A stretch of DNA of 64,000 nucleotides from Streptomyces sp. HPF1205 (GCF_020400825.1 NZ_JAINVH010000001.1:482384-546383), one strand, 5' to 3'; positions 1-9,009 are shown, counted from the stretch's first letter. Notes: generated by a model not told the origin, from the sequence alone. Program-made: numbers and translations.

Positions 1-160
1 CGCGGAACTCGACGGCGCCGCGATCCGCGCGGCCGCCGCCCGCACGGTCACCCTGTGGCCGCCGGACGAGTACGAGGCGCAAGACGGCGGCCAGTGGGGC
101 AGTGTGCGCATCGCGACCACGGCCGACGACGCCGGCGGCAAGCAGGCCGGCGGCGCGTGA
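1..160 (+). CDS. 3' end of an unknown gene (partial)
   Basis: An open frame enters from the left edge and stops at TGA 158-160, giving about 52 residues with GC-rich third positions like the rest of the window. The visible tail is Ala/Gly/Asp-rich with no motif I recognise. It converges with the OsmC gene, whose stop is 20 bp away. The function cannot be judged because the body of the gene lies outside the window. Confidence 0.5.
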   Translation, partial: AELDGAAIRAAAARTVTLWPPDEYEAQDGGQWGSVRIATTADDAGGKQAGGA

Positions 161-180
161 CGGCCGGACCTGCCTGACCC

Positions 181-663
181 TCACTCCTGCCCGGCGGTCA
201 CCACCGGTTCGTGCTCCACCGGGAAGTTGACCGAGGCCGCGATGAAGCACAGGCGGTGGGCGTCCTCGTGCAGGGCCGCGGCCTTCTCGGCCATCGCGCC
301 GGACGCCACCTCCACGCGGGGCCGCAGCAGCGCCCGGGTGAAGTGGCCGCCGCCGTCGCCCGTCTCCTCCATCGTCCCGGACGCCCGGTCGGTGTACGCG
401 GTCACGACGACCCCGTTCACGGCGCACAGGTGCAGGTAGGCGAGCATGTGGCACTGCGACAGCGCCGCCAGCAGCAACTGCTCCGGGTTCCAGCGGTCGG
501 CGTCGCCCCGGAAGTGCGGGTCCGACGAACCGGCCAGGGGCGGCGGTCCGTCCGCCTCGACCTCGTGCGTGCGCCGGTAGGAGCGGTAGGAGTCGGTGCC
601 GCTACCGAGGTTCCCGGTCCAGGTGAGGCGGGTCTCGTAGGCGTGCGTTCTGGCGGACGGCAT
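181..663 (-). CDS. OsmC/Ohr family peroxidase-like protein
   Basis: A 160-residue protein with the family's usual length and layout: an N-terminal beta region, then a helix bearing Cys71 (LSQCHMLAYLHL) and a second Cys139 (HRLCFIAASVNFPVEH). These are the two cysteines expected of OsmC-type thiol peroxidases, which reduce organic hydroperoxides in the cytoplasm. ATG at 663 is chosen because the family begins near this point; the frame stays open upstream but the added sequence is low-complexity. A long perfect inverted repeat lies 30-65 bp upstream. OsmC rather than Ohr is suggested by the wording around Cys71, but the subfamily is not certain. Confidence 0.85.
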   Translation of the reverse strand: MPSARTHAYETRLTWTGNLGSGTDSYRSYRRTHEVEADGPPPLAGSSDPHFRGDADRWNPEQLLLAALSQCHMLAYLHLCAVNGVVVTAYTDRASGTMEETGDGGGHFTRALLRPRVEVASGAMAEKAAALHEDAHRLCFIAASVNFPVEHEPVVTAGQE

Positions 664-691
664 GAGCGGGCCGGCCTCTCTCCTCGGTGCG

Positions 692-729
692 CCGGGGTCC
701 CCGGGGTCCCGGAATCCCGGGGACCCCGG
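692..729 (-). terminator. Perfect 14-bp inverted repeat between two co-oriented genes
   Basis: Arms CCGGGGTCCCCGGG (692-705) and its exact complement (716-729) enclose a 10-nt loop. It lies downstream of the HAF-repeat gene stop (837) and just upstream of the OsmC start (663), so it most likely ends the HAF transcript. It has no T-run, as is common for actinobacterial terminators. It could also act as an operator for the OsmC gene. Confidence 0.55.
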
Positions 730-836
730 CACTTGACGGCTGGGCGGGCGTGCTGCCTCGGATCGTAGCCGCCCGCGCCGCCGCGGCCAGGGGTTTCCCG
801 GCCGGGGACGGAAAACCCGGGACCTGCACCAGCCTC

Positions 837-2285
837 CTAGAGGGGGACGGTCCACTGGAGGCAGTTGTACATGGGGGCGTTGCACCCGGGGGGGATGCCG
901 CTGCCGCCGATGGTGGTCGCGCCTTCGTCCACACTCCCGATCGTCGAGTCCCCGCCTGTCGAGCCCCCGCCTGTCGAGCCCCCGCTCGTTACCGAGCCCC
1001 CGCTCGTCGAGGTGCCGCCCACCGAGCTCCCGCCCGTCGAACCGCCGGTGGGCACTCCTTTGGGCCCGTTGCCGGGCCGCACGAACCAACTGATTATCGT
1101 TCCGCGGTTGTCGATGTACTCCGCATAAGCCCCGTACCTGCCGTCGGGCAGGGGAAGGTCGATGCGCTGCCCGGCACGCCACAGGAAGGGGCGGTAGCGA
1201 ACGCCGGCCTCCACGGACACGACACAGTAGCCGCAGACGTCACCGCGGTCGTTCACGGACAATGCCAACCCGTCTTCGGTGTCTTCGGGAACCGACAGCA
1301 CGGTCAGGGTGTTCCCCGACCACAGGAACGGACGGCGGTCGTCGGGCCCGTACGCGCCCGTGCCGATCACGTCCCCGCGCATGTTGATCGCCTGGAGGCC
1401 GTCCGCCACCGTCAGCCCGTCGCGGGTGGCTCCCGGCAGGCGCATCGGCGAGAGCTCGGACCTGCCCGCCCGCCAGCGGAACGCGCGCTCGACCAGGGTG
1501 CCGTTCTCGGCGTACATCACGGTGCCGGCGACCTGCCCGAGGTCGTTGACCGCCGAGGGAAGCACGGTCGACCCGGCGGCGGCGATGTCCGTCAGCCAGG
1601 TGGACCGGCCCGCCTGCCAGAAGAAGGGCAGGGACTTCCAGGGGCTGGACTGCGAGACCTGCGCGAGGATGCCTCCCCGGTTGTTCACGGCGAGCACCCG
1701 GATGTCGGACCAGGGGCCGCCGTCCGGCGGCAGAATCGGGGTGATCCGCCCCCGGTCCCAGAGGAACAGCTTGTCGTACGTCCAATCCTCGTAGTAGGGC
1801 GGGGGCTCCGGGTCCGTGCGTGCCTGGACCAGGACCCGCCCCCTGGCGTCCATGCAGACGGCCCGGGTGTGCGGGAAGGGGCCGACGTTCATCGGCCGGG
1901 GAACGCCGTCGGTCCACAGCAGGGCGGTCATGCCGGAGTTGTAGTACGCCCCGGCGTACTGGCCGGAGTCGCTGATCCCCACGAGCTCCACCGGCGACGC
2001 ACCGTCCGGTGCGAGGGGCACGGACAGCGCGCCGTCCGACCACAGGACGGGTGCGTACGTCTTCCCGTCGAGGAAGCCCCACCCGGCCATCTGCCCCGAC
2101 CGGTTGATGCCGCAGACGCGCGACATGTAGGTGCAGTCGTCCCTCCGCAGCGATGTGACCGTAATACCGCCGTCCGTGGTGGGGCGGGCCGTCGCCGAAA
2201 CGCGCGAGGCCCCGAAGCCGATCACGGCCGCGCTCGCGAGCGCACCCGAAAGGATCGCGCGCCGGCTCGTACCCTCGTGTGCCAT
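837..2285 (-). CDS. Tat-exported HAF-repeat (beta-propeller-like) protein
   Basis: 482 residues. The N-terminus has a twin-arginine signal (SRRAILSGALASAAVIGFGA) ending near a VSA site. The body consists of about seven repeats of the pattern I-N-x-x-G-x-x-x-G followed 20-30 residues later by PFLW, the signature of 'extracellular HAF family' repeats, which probably fold as a beta-propeller. Residues ~425-465 are a Gly/Ser/Thr linker, followed by a short tail with two cysteines (CNAPMYNC). ATG 2285 is preceded by GAGGGG at 7-nt spacing, which decides against the upstream ATG at 2327. A paralogue without the linker lies at 18580-19893. The molecular role is unknown; secretion is inferred. Confidence 0.75.
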   Translation of the reverse strand: MAHEGTSRRAILSGALASAAVIGFGASRVSATARPTTDGGITVTSLRRDDCTYMSRVCGINRSGQMAGWGFLDGKTYAPVLWSDGALSVPLAPDGASPVELVGISDSGQYAGAYYNSGMTALLWTDGVPRPMNVGPFPHTRAVCMDARGRVLVQARTDPEPPPYYEDWTYDKLFLWDRGRITPILPPDGGPWSDIRVLAVNNRGGILAQVSQSSPWKSLPFFWQAGRSTWLTDIAAAGSTVLPSAVNDLGQVAGTVMYAENGTLVERAFRWRAGRSELSPMRLPGATRDGLTVADGLQAINMRGDVIGTGAYGPDDRRPFLWSGNTLTVLSVPEDTEDGLALSVNDRGDVCGYCVVSVEAGVRYRPFLWRAGQRIDLPLPDGRYGAYAEYIDNRGTIISWFVRPGNGPKGVPTGGSTGGSSVGGTSTSGGSVTSGGSTGGGSTGGDSTIGSVDEGATTIGGSGIPPGCNAPMYNCLQWTVPL

Positions 2286-2417
2286 GTCCGGTCCCCTCGT
2301 CGAACTGCCTTTCGGCGAGGGTGACATGGATCACCTTTATCGGCACAGACGCCATCACGCCACGCATCGGCGGGCTCGCATCGGGCTTATCCGCACCACT
2401 CGGACCGCCCCGCCGCG

Positions 2418-4532
2418 CTAGGCCCGCTCCACGCGGACCGCGCACACCTTGAACTCCGGCATGCGGGAGGAGGGGTCGAGGGCGGGGTTGGTGAGGAGGT
2501 TGGCGCGGCCCTCGCCCGGCCAGTGGAACGGCATGAAGACCGTGTCCGGGCGGATCGCGGGGGAGACCATGGCGGGGGCCACCGCGCGCCCGCGGCGGCT
2601 GGTGACCGCCACCGGGTCGCCGTCGGCGACGCCCAGCAGGCCGGCCAGGCGGGGGTGGAGCTGCACGAAGGGCCCGGGCGCGGCCTCGTTGAGCTCGGCG
2701 ACCCGCCGGGTCTGGGCGCCGGACTGGTACTGGGCCAGCACCCGGCCGGTGGTGAGGTGGTACGGGAAGTCCGGGGACGGCTCCTCGGCGGACGGGCGGT
2801 GGTGCACGGGGGTGAACCGGGCCCGCCCGTCGGGGGTGGCGAACCGTTCGAGGAACAGGCGCGGCGTCCCGTCGCCCGCAGCCTCCCCGTCATCGCCGTC
2901 ATCCCCGTCCTCCGGGGCCGGGCACGGCCAGAACACGCCGTCGTGGGCCGCGATCCGCTCGTACGTGATGCCGGAGTAGTCCGCGGGCCCGCCCGCGGAG
3001 GCCCGGCGCAGTTCGCCGAAGACCTCCTCGGGGTCGGCGGGGAAGCCCTTGTCACAGCCCAGCCGCTCGGCCAGCCCCTCCAGGACCTCCAGGTCGGACC
3101 GCACGCCGGCGGGCGGGTCGACGGCCTTGCGGCGCAGGATGACGCGGCCTTCCAGGTTGGTGGTCGTCCCCGTCTCCTCCGCCCACTGCGTCACCGGCAG
3201 GACGACGTCCGCGAGCGCGGCCGTCTCGGAGAGCACCACGTCGCAGACGGCCAGGAAATCCAGCGACTGCAGGCGCTCGGTGACGTGCCCGGCGCGCGGC
3301 GCGGAGACCACCGGGTTCGAGCCCATGACCAGCAGGGCGCGTATGTCGCGGCCGAGGGCGTCGAGGAGTTCGTACGCGCTGCGGCCCGGCCCCGGCAGGT
3401 CGTCGGGGTCGACGCCCCACACGGCGGCCACGTGGGCGCGCGCCGCGGGATCGTCGAGCTTGCGGTAGCCGGGGAGCTGGTCGGCCTTCTGGCCGTGCTC
3501 GCGGCCGCCCTGCCCGTTGCCCTGCCCGGTCAGGCAGCCGTAGCCGGACAGCGGGCGGCCGGCCCGGCCCGTGGCCAGGCACAGGTTGATCCACGCGCCG
3601 ACGGTGTCCGTCCCCTTCGCCTGCTGCTCGGGGCCGCGCGCGGTCAGCACCATGGACTCCCGGGCGTCGCAGAACATGGCCACCGCCTGGCGTAGCCGCG
3701 GCACCGGCACGCCCGTGATCCGCTCGACCAGCTCGGGCCAGTGCGCCATCACCGCGGGCAGCGTCTCGTCCCACCCGCTGGTGCGCCGCCGGACGAAGTC
3801 CTCGTCCAGCCGCCCCTCGGCGACCACCAGGTGCAGCAGGCCGAGCGCGAGCGCCAGATCCGTACCCGGACGCGGCTGCAGGTGCAGGTCGGCCTGCTCG
3901 GCGGTGCGGGTGCGGCGCGGGTCCACCACGATCAGCGTGCCGCCGTTCTCCCTCAGCTCGGTGAGGTAGCGCAGCGACGGCGGCATGGTGTCCGCGAGGT
4001 TGGAGCCGACGAGGATCACGCACCCCGTCCGTGCCACGTCCGCCAGCGGGAACGGCAGCCCGCGGTCCAGCCCGAACGCCTTGTTCTGCGCCACCGCCGC
4101 CGACGACATGCAGAAGCGCCCGTTGTAGTCGATCTGCGAGGTACGCAAGGCCACGCGGGCGAACTTGCCCAGCGCGTACGCCTTCTCGTTCGTCAGCCCG
4201 CCGCCGCCGAACACGCCGACCGCGTCCCGCCCGTGGCCGGCCCGTGCCCGCAGCAGCCCCTCGGCCACCCGGTCCAGGGCCTCCTCCCAGCCGGCCGGCC
4301 GCAGCACGCCGTCCGCTCCCCGTACCAGCGGCTCGGTCAGCCGCACCCCGCGGGACAGCACCTCGGCCGCGGTCCGCCCCTTTCCGCACAGGGCGCCCTT
4401 GTTGACCGGGAAGCCGGTGCGCTCCACCACCTCCGGCAGCCCGCCGCCGTCGGCCCCCACCCGCAACGTCATCCCGCACTGCAACGCGCAGTACGGGCAG
4501 TGCGTATCCACGTCCCTGGTCGCCACACTCAT
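2418..4532 (-). CDS. Molybdopterin oxidoreductase, probable assimilatory nitrate reductase catalytic subunit
   Basis: 704 residues. The N-terminal [4Fe-4S] motif is C12-x2-C15-x3-C19 plus C49 (NKGALCGKG), followed by the molybdopterin oxidoreductase core (NGRFCMSSA; GSNLADTMPP; VDPRRTRTA; TNLEGRV) and a C-terminal dinucleotide-binding domain (LTTGRVLAQYQSG). The length and lack of a signal peptide suit a cytoplasmic assimilatory enzyme that reduces nitrate with bis-MGD. An acidic insert (EDGDDGDDGE) near residue 545 is unusual. A sirohydrochlorin chelatase-like gene nearby fits a nitrate/nitrite assimilation context. A formate dehydrogenase-like enzyme is the main alternative, but no selenocysteine-type context is seen. 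Confidence 0.85.
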   Translation of the reverse strand: MSVATRDVDTHCPYCALQCGMTLRVGADGGGLPEVVERTGFPVNKGALCGKGRTAAEVLSRGVRLTEPLVRGADGVLRPAGWEEALDRVAEGLLRARAGHGRDAVGVFGGGGLTNEKAYALGKFARVALRTSQIDYNGRFCMSSAAVAQNKAFGLDRGLPFPLADVARTGCVILVGSNLADTMPPSLRYLTELRENGGTLIVVDPRRTRTAEQADLHLQPRPGTDLALALGLLHLVVAEGRLDEDFVRRRTSGWDETLPAVMAHWPELVERITGVPVPRLRQAVAMFCDARESMVLTARGPEQQAKGTDTVGAWINLCLATGRAGRPLSGYGCLTGQGNGQGGREHGQKADQLPGYRKLDDPAARAHVAAVWGVDPDDLPGPGRSAYELLDALGRDIRALLVMGSNPVVSAPRAGHVTERLQSLDFLAVCDVVLSETAALADVVLPVTQWAEETGTTTNLEGRVILRRKAVDPPAGVRSDLEVLEGLAERLGCDKGFPADPEEVFGELRRASAGGPADYSGITYERIAAHDGVFWPCPAPEDGDDGDDGEAAGDGTPRLFLERFATPDGRARFTPVHHRPSAEEPSPDFPYHLTTGRVLAQYQSGAQTRRVAELNEAAPGPFVQLHPRLAGLLGVADGDPVAVTSRRGRAVAPAMVSPAIRPDTVFMPFHWPGEGRANLLTNPALDPSSRMPEFKVCAVRVERA

Positions 4533-4640
4533 GTGCCCACCCTGCGGCGGCCGTGTTTCCCCCGGGCCCCGGACCGATTACGCCCGGGGGACGACCCCCT
4601 CAGCGCCCCGCCCGCGCCGCTGTGAGCCCTTGGCCGTGGC

Positions 4641-5423
4641 TCACCCGCGGCCCGGGGCGGCGGCGGAGGGGGCGGCGAGGGCGCGGGCCACCTCGTCGTC
4701 GCGCGGCCCGAGGAAGCGCGGGTCGGGTCTGACGGCCGCGTCGAAGGCCGCCTTGCCCGCCGCCAGCAGCTCCCGCGCCCCGCCCGCGTACCAGGTCGCG
4801 TCGTGCGGCTCGTCCACGCCCACCCCGTAGGCGTCGATCCCGGCGGCCTCGCACAGCGTGAGGGCCCTGCGGATGTGGAAGCCCTGGCTGACGAGGATCG
4901 CCCGGTCCACCCCGAAGACGCGCTTCGCCCGGTCGCACGAGTCCCACGTGTCGAACCCGGCGTAGTCCAGGACCACCTTCCGCGCGGGCACCCCGTGCGC
5001 GGTCAGGTAGGTGCGCATGGCGCCGGGCTCGTTGTACGAGGCGCGGCTGTTGTCGCCGGTGACGAGGACGACCCGGACCTTGCCCGCCGCGTAGAGCCGG
5101 GCCGCCGCGTCGAGCCGGTGCGCGAGGTACGGCGAGGGTCTGCCGTTCCACAGACCCGCCCCGAAGACCACCGCCACCGGCTCGCTCGGGACGTCCGCCT
5201 CCGTCCGCACCCGCCCGCTTCCGCCGAGCTGCAGCCAGGTGGCGGGCAGCAGCGCCGCCACGCACCCCGCCACCACCCACCGCACCAGCCGCCGCCGGCC
5301 GCGCACGGTCCGCGGCAGCCGCGGCAGCCCGGCCCGCCGCCGGATCCGGCCCAGCCGCGCCCGCGCCCGTCCCGTCCAGCCGGCCCACCGCGCTGGTCCC
5401 CTCCAGCCCGTCCATGTCCGCAC
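4641..5423 (-). CDS. SanA/YdcF-family (DUF218) membrane-anchored protein
   Basis: 260 residues from GTG 5423, which has AAGGAGG 5 nt upstream. An Arg-rich N-terminus precedes one membrane segment (LVRWVVAGCVAALLPATWL), then the DUF218 domain: VVFGAGLWNGRPSPYLAHRLDAA, VLVTGDNS, and DTWDSCDRAKRVFG with ILVSQGFHIRRAL. The pattern matches SanA, the E. coli protein linked to vancomycin exclusion at high temperature, so an envelope role is likely. The enzymatic activity of this family is not established. It is followed by the divergent GGCT-like gene across a region with 11-nt repeats. Confidence 0.8.
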   Translation of the reverse strand: MRTWTGWRGPARWAGWTGRARARLGRIRRRAGLPRLPRTVRGRRRLVRWVVAGCVAALLPATWLQLGGSGRVRTEADVPSEPVAVVFGAGLWNGRPSPYLAHRLDAAARLYAAGKVRVVLVTGDNSRASYNEPGAMRTYLTAHGVPARKVVLDYAGFDTWDSCDRAKRVFGVDRAILVSQGFHIRRALTLCEAAGIDAYGVGVDEPHDATWYAGGARELLAAGKAAFDAAVRPDPRFLGPRDDEVARALAAPSAAAPGRG

Positions 5424-5547
5424 GAGCCCCTCCTTCCACCCGCACTGGTCGACGCGCGTACGGGGCGGCCGGTTGCCCGGCGGGCCGCCCCGGCGGCTTC
5501 GCGGCCACCCGTTACCGCCCCGCGTGGACCACACTGGGACACGAGCA

Positions 5548-5613
5548 CGGGCATCCCCCGGACATCTCTCGGGCATCTGCCGGGCATCCCTCGGACGACT
5601 CCCGGAGGTCGCC
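5548..5613. repeat. Six 11-nt direct repeats between divergent genes
   Basis: Six contiguous 11-nt units begin with CGG: CGGGCATCCCC, CGGACATCTCT, CGGGCATCTGC, CGGGCATCCCT, CGGACGACTCC, CGGAGGTCGCC. Units 1-4 match closely and 5-6 are decayed. The array sits between the DUF218 gene (start 5423) and the GGCT-like gene (start about 5653). Direct repeats with an 11-nt period are typical of OmpR-family operators such as Streptomyces PhoP boxes, but the unit is not the PhoP GTTCACC core. Confidence 0.6.
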
Positions 5614-5652
5614 GCGGGGATCCTCCGGGACGTTCCGGCCGGGTCCCGGCGA

Positions 5653-6123
5653 GTGACCCCATGGCATCGACGCGCGGAGGCCGTCCTGACCACTCATCGT
5701 CTGCCGTTCTTCGTCTACGGCACGCTGCTGTCCGGTGAGCGCAACCACCACCTGCTGGCCGGCCGTACCGCGACGTGGACACCGGCCGAACTGACCGGCG
5801 CGCTCCTCTTCCACGCCACGAGCCGCCCTTACCCGTACCCCTACGCCGTTCCCGACCCGGCCGGTGCGGCAGTGGTGCGCGGCGAAGTCGCGGCCGTGTC
5901 CGAGGAGCTGTACGAGGACGTGCTGCGTGAACTCGACCTGCTGGAGAATTTCTCCGCCGGCCGTAACGACAACCACTATGAACGAGTGGCCGTGCGGGTT
6001 CGGGCGGAAAGCTCGCGGATCGACGCCTGGGTCTATTTCGCCGCCGACCGCATAGCTCGTGACCTGCTGGTTTCGGGTGTGCGCGTGCCGTACGGGGACT
6101 GGCGGCGGCGTGCCGCGCGATGA
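5653..6123 (+). CDS. Gamma-glutamylcyclotransferase-like (AIG2/GGCT fold) protein
   Basis: About 156 residues. It opens with the substrate-loop motif FVYGTLLSGERNHHLL and continues through the small beta-barrel (VVRGEVAAVSEELYEDVLRELDLLENF). The glutamate of LDLLEN corresponds to the general base usually found as LDxLEG. The family forms 5-oxoproline from gamma-glutamyl compounds, although many bacterial members are uncharacterised. GTG 5653 is the nearest in-frame start before the domain; no strong ribosome binding site is seen, so the start is uncertain. Confidence 0.7.
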   Translation: MTPWHRRAEAVLTTHRLPFFVYGTLLSGERNHHLLAGRTATWTPAELTGALLFHATSRPYPYPYAVPDPAGAAVVRGEVAAVSEELYEDVLRELDLLENFSAGRNDNHYERVAVRVRAESSRIDAWVYFAADRIARDLLVSGVRVPYGDWRRRAAR

Positions 6124-6283
6124 CCGGCGGGAATGCGGCGGGGCCGGCCCGGAGGAATTCCGCGGGCCCGCGGGGAATTGCGCGGAAGCCCTCACAGCCC
6201 TTTCCGGAGGCGGTGAGATCCGCGATACGGCCCGTTTCCCGGTTCCACATGGCGGCGCAACGTCCCGGCCGCAGGATCGCCCT

Positions 6284-7183
6284 ATGAGTCGCGTCAGCCG
6301 CATCAGCCGCATCAGCAGTGCCGGCCCGGTCGGTCCGGTCACCCCGGTCGGTCCGGTCACCCCGGTCACCCCGGTCGGCCCGGTCGTTCCGGCTGCCACG
6401 GTCGGGCGGATCGGCGCCGGGCCGGGCGACCAGCAGGGGCCCTCCGGGGCGCCGGGCCGCCGCCTGGCGGCCGACGGCGGGCGGCCGGTGCTGGTCGCCG
6501 TGGCGCACGGCAGCCGCGACCCGCGCGCCCTGGTCACCGTGACCGAACTCCTGCGGCGGGTACGGGCCCGCAGGCCCGGTCTCGACGTGCGCCTGGGGCA
6601 CGTCGAGCTCAACCAGCCGCTGCTCACCGACACCCTGGCGGACCTGACCGGCGACGTGGTGCTGGTGCCGCTGCTGCTGGGCCGTGGCCACCACGTCAAA
6701 CACGACCTGCCCGCCGCGCTCGCCGGCGCCCCCCGGGTGACCGGGGTCGTCGCCGGGCCGCTCGGCCCCCACCCGCTGCTCGCCGAGGCACTGCACGCGC
6801 GGCTGGCGGAGGCCGGCTGGCAGGAGGGCGGCCAGGGCGTGGTGCTCGCGGCGGCGGGCTCGCGCGATCCGGACTCCGCGGTGGACACCGCGCGGACGGC
6901 GGCCCTGCTGAGCGCGCGGCTCGGCCGGGTCCCGGTGCTGCCCGCCTACGCCTCCGCCGCCGGCCCCACGGTCGCCGAAGCGGTGGCCGCCCTCGCCGCC
7001 CGCGGGATGCGGCGGATCGCCGTCGCCTCCTACTTCACCGCCCCCGGCCGCTTCGCCACCCAGGTCGGCTCGGCCGCGCCCTGGATCGTCTCGCGCCCCC
7101 TCGGCGCGCACGACGCCATGGCCCGCCTGGTCCTGCGCCGCTACGACGAGGCCGCCGCGTCCGTCCGACGGCTCGCCGCTTAG
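6284..7183 (+). CDS. Sirohydrochlorin/cobaltochelatase-like protein (CbiX/SirB family)
   Basis: 299 residues. Two CbiX half-domains follow an odd N-terminus. The first has the catalytic VAHGSRDP and LLLGRGHHVKHDLP (His in GxHxxxD); the second has AAAGSRDPDS and PAYASAAGPTV. The family inserts Fe2+ or Co2+ into sirohydrochlorin. Near the nitrate reductase, a siroheme role for nitrite reductase is the likeliest. Residues ~11-30 are a low-complexity GPVTPV repeat encoded by a GC-rich tandem repeat (about 6325-6385). The TAG stop is formed by TA plus the first base of the inverted-repeat element that follows. Confidence 0.8.
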   Translation: MSRVSRISRISSAGPVGPVTPVGPVTPVTPVGPVVPAATVGRIGAGPGDQQGPSGAPGRRLAADGGRPVLVAVAHGSRDPRALVTVTELLRRVRARRPGLDVRLGHVELNQPLLTDTLADLTGDVVLVPLLLGRGHHVKHDLPAALAGAPRVTGVVAGPLGPHPLLAEALHARLAEAGWQEGGQGVVLAAAGSRDPDSAVDTARTAALLSARLGRVPVLPAYASAAGPTVAEAVAALAARGMRRIAVASYFTAPGRFATQVGSAAPWIVSRPLGAHDAMARLVLRRYDEAAASVRRLAA

Positions 7184-7343
7184 TGCTGTGGTCGGGAAGG
7201 TTTGCCGGTAGCTCGCGGCGTCCGGTGCGGTGGATCGCAAGGCGCCGGATCGGCCTCGTAGTGGGCCTACTCGGTCGATTCGGCAACGCCGCGAGGTGCC
7301 GTGCCGGGCGTCGCGAGCCGGTGAACCTTCCCGGTCACAGCAC
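7183..7343. mobile_element. MITE-like element with ~48-bp inverted termini flanked by TA
   Basis: The left end GTGCTGTGGTCGGGAAGG and the complement of the right end GTGCTGTGACCGGGAAGG continue to match, with a 2-nt indel, for about 48 bp at roughly 85% identity. The element is 161 bp, has no coding capacity, and is bordered on both sides by TA (7181-7182 and 7344-7345). That is the target duplication produced by IS630/Tc1-type transposases. It is most simply a non-autonomous element moved in trans. It could also act as a bidirectional terminator between the chelatase gene and dgt. Confidence 0.6.
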
Positions 7344-7418
7344 TAGCCTAGGGCGCGCCCGGGCCGCGGGCGCCACGGCGAACCGTCCGGGGCGCGCCTC
7401 CCGGTTACCGTCGAAGGC

Positions 7419-8756
7419 ATGGAAGGCAACAACGCGCCGCGCCTGACGGGCACCAGGACGACCACCGGCTCGTACGGACCGCGCGAGCCGTACGAGGAGG
7501 CCGACGCGGAGCGGTACGTGCCGGAGCCGGACAAGCGCCCCGGCCGCACCGCGTTCCAGCGCGACCGCGCCCGGGTCCTGCACTCCGCCGCCCTGCGCAG
7601 GCTGGCCGGGAAGACGCAGGTGGTCGATCCGGGGGTGGCGGGCGCCGCGGTGTACGACACCAGCCCGCGCACCCGGCTGACCCACTCCCTTGAGTGCGCC
7701 CAGGTGGGCCGGGAGCTGGGCGGGGCCCTGGGGTGCGACGCGGACCTGGTGGAGAGCGCGTGCCTGGCGCACGACCTGGGCCATCCGCCCTTCGGGCACA
7801 ACGGCGAGGTGGTGCTCGCCGAGTTCGCCGCGAGCTGCGGCGGGTTCGAGGGCAACGCGCAGAGCCTGCGACTGCTCACCCGGATCGAGCCGAAACGGTT
7901 CGCCGACACCGGCGGCGGCTCCGGGGCGCCGGTCAGCGTCGGCCTCAACCTCACCCGGGCGGCCCTCGACGCCGCCACCAAGTACCCCTGGCCGCGCGGC
8001 GCGCACCCCACCGATCCGGGCGGCCCGAAGTTCGGGGTGTACGAGGACGACCTGCCGGTCTTCCGCTGGATGCGCGAGGGGGCGCCCGAGGGGCGGCAGT
8101 GCTTCGAGGCGCAGGTCATGGACTGGTCGGACGACGTGGCGTACTCCGTGCACGACATGGAGGACGGTCTGCAGGCCGGGCACATCGATCCGCGGGCCCT
8201 GCTGTCCCGCGACGAGCGCGCGGAGGTCTTCCGGTGCGCCGCCGCGCGCTACGCCCCGCCCGGCACCGACCAGGAGGAACTGGCCGCCGCCCTCGACCGG
8301 CTGCTCGCCCAGCCCTGGTGGCCGCGCCACTATGACGGCTCCGCCCTGGACCAGGCCCGGCTGAAGGACGCTTCCTCCCAGCTCATCGGCCGTTTCTGCC
8401 TGGCCGCCGAGGGCGCCACCCGGGCCCGGCACGGTACGGCGCGGCTGACCCGGTACGGCGCCGAACTCGTCGTGCCCCGCGAGCAGCGGCTGGAGTGCGC
8501 CGTCCTGAAGGCCGTGGCCGACCGCTACGTGATGCAGCGCGCGGCCCAGGCCCGGCGGCGCGCCGAGCAGCGCGTCGTGATCGGCGAGCTCGCCGAGGCC
8601 CTGTGGGCGCGGGCCCCCGAGGGCCTCGACCCGCAGTTCCGCCCCCTCTTCCTGTCCGCCCCCGACGACCGCGCCGCCCGCCGCGTCGTCGTCGACCAGA
8701 TCGCCGGGCTCACCGACGCGGCCGCGACAGCGGCCCACCGCCGCCTTTGCGACTGA
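7419..8756 (+). CDS. dgt: Deoxyguanosinetriphosphate triphosphohydrolase-like HD hydrolase
   Basis: 445 residues with the HD-domain metal motifs in order: [16 protein letters not shown] (first His), [17 protein letters not shown] (the HD pair), and [17 protein letters not shown] (distal Asp). Arg-rich [15 protein letters not shown] near the N-terminus is typical of the dNTPase family. It hydrolyses dNTPs to the nucleoside and triphosphate and so helps set dNTP pools. Its position a few genes upstream of dnaG and hrdA fits a conserved Streptomyces housekeeping block. Confidence 0.9.
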   Translation: MEGNNAPRLTGTRTTTGSYGPREPYEEADAERYVPEPDKRPGRTAFQRDRARVLHSAALRRLAGKTQVVDPGVAGAAVYDTSPRTRLTHSLECAQVGRELGGALGCDADLVESACLAHDLGHPPFGHNGEVVLAEFAASCGGFEGNAQSLRLLTRIEPKRFADTGGGSGAPVSVGLNLTRAALDAATKYPWPRGAHPTDPGGPKFGVYEDDLPVFRWMREGAPEGRQCFEAQVMDWSDDVAYSVHDMEDGLQAGHIDPRALLSRDERAEVFRCAAARYAPPGTDQEELAAALDRLLAQPWWPRHYDGSALDQARLKDASSQLIGRFCLAAEGATRARHGTARLTRYGAELVVPREQRLECAVLKAVADRYVMQRAAQARRRAEQRVVIGELAEALWARAPEGLDPQFRPLFLSAPDDRAARRVVVDQIAGLTDAAATAAHRRLCD

Positions 8757-8766
8757 CCGGCGCCCG

Positions 8767-8836
8767 CCGCCTATGCGGCCGATCGTGTCCGTCGCCCATG
8801 CGGCCGACCGGCATCCGCCGCCCGTGCGGCTGACCG
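8767..8836 (+). repeat. Three imperfect 19-nt repeats downstream of dgt
   Basis: CCGCCTATGCGGCCGATCG (8767), TCGCCCATGCGGCCGACCG (8792) and CCGCCCGTGCGGCTGACCG (8818) recur every 25-26 bp. Each contains a small GC-rich palindrome. They fill most of the dgt to reductase gap. A decayed terminator array or a slippage product is possible. Confidence 0.5.
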
Positions 8837-9009
8837 GACGTGGGCGCGGCCCCCTAGGTGGTGCGGGCATGCCCGGCGTACCCTCGGACGATGATCAAGG
8901 ACGCGAGCGGACGACGCGCTGAAGCCCCGCAGGGCCCCCGCACTCTTCCCGGCGGCACGCCCGTGCGGGAGGCTCGCGTATGACGGACGACCGGCAGGGG
9001 AGGCGCACA

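Noticed and set aside
5548..5613. CRISPR-like array
   Set aside because: Units are 11 nt and contiguous, with no spacers; a direct-repeat operator or slippage sequence is a better description.
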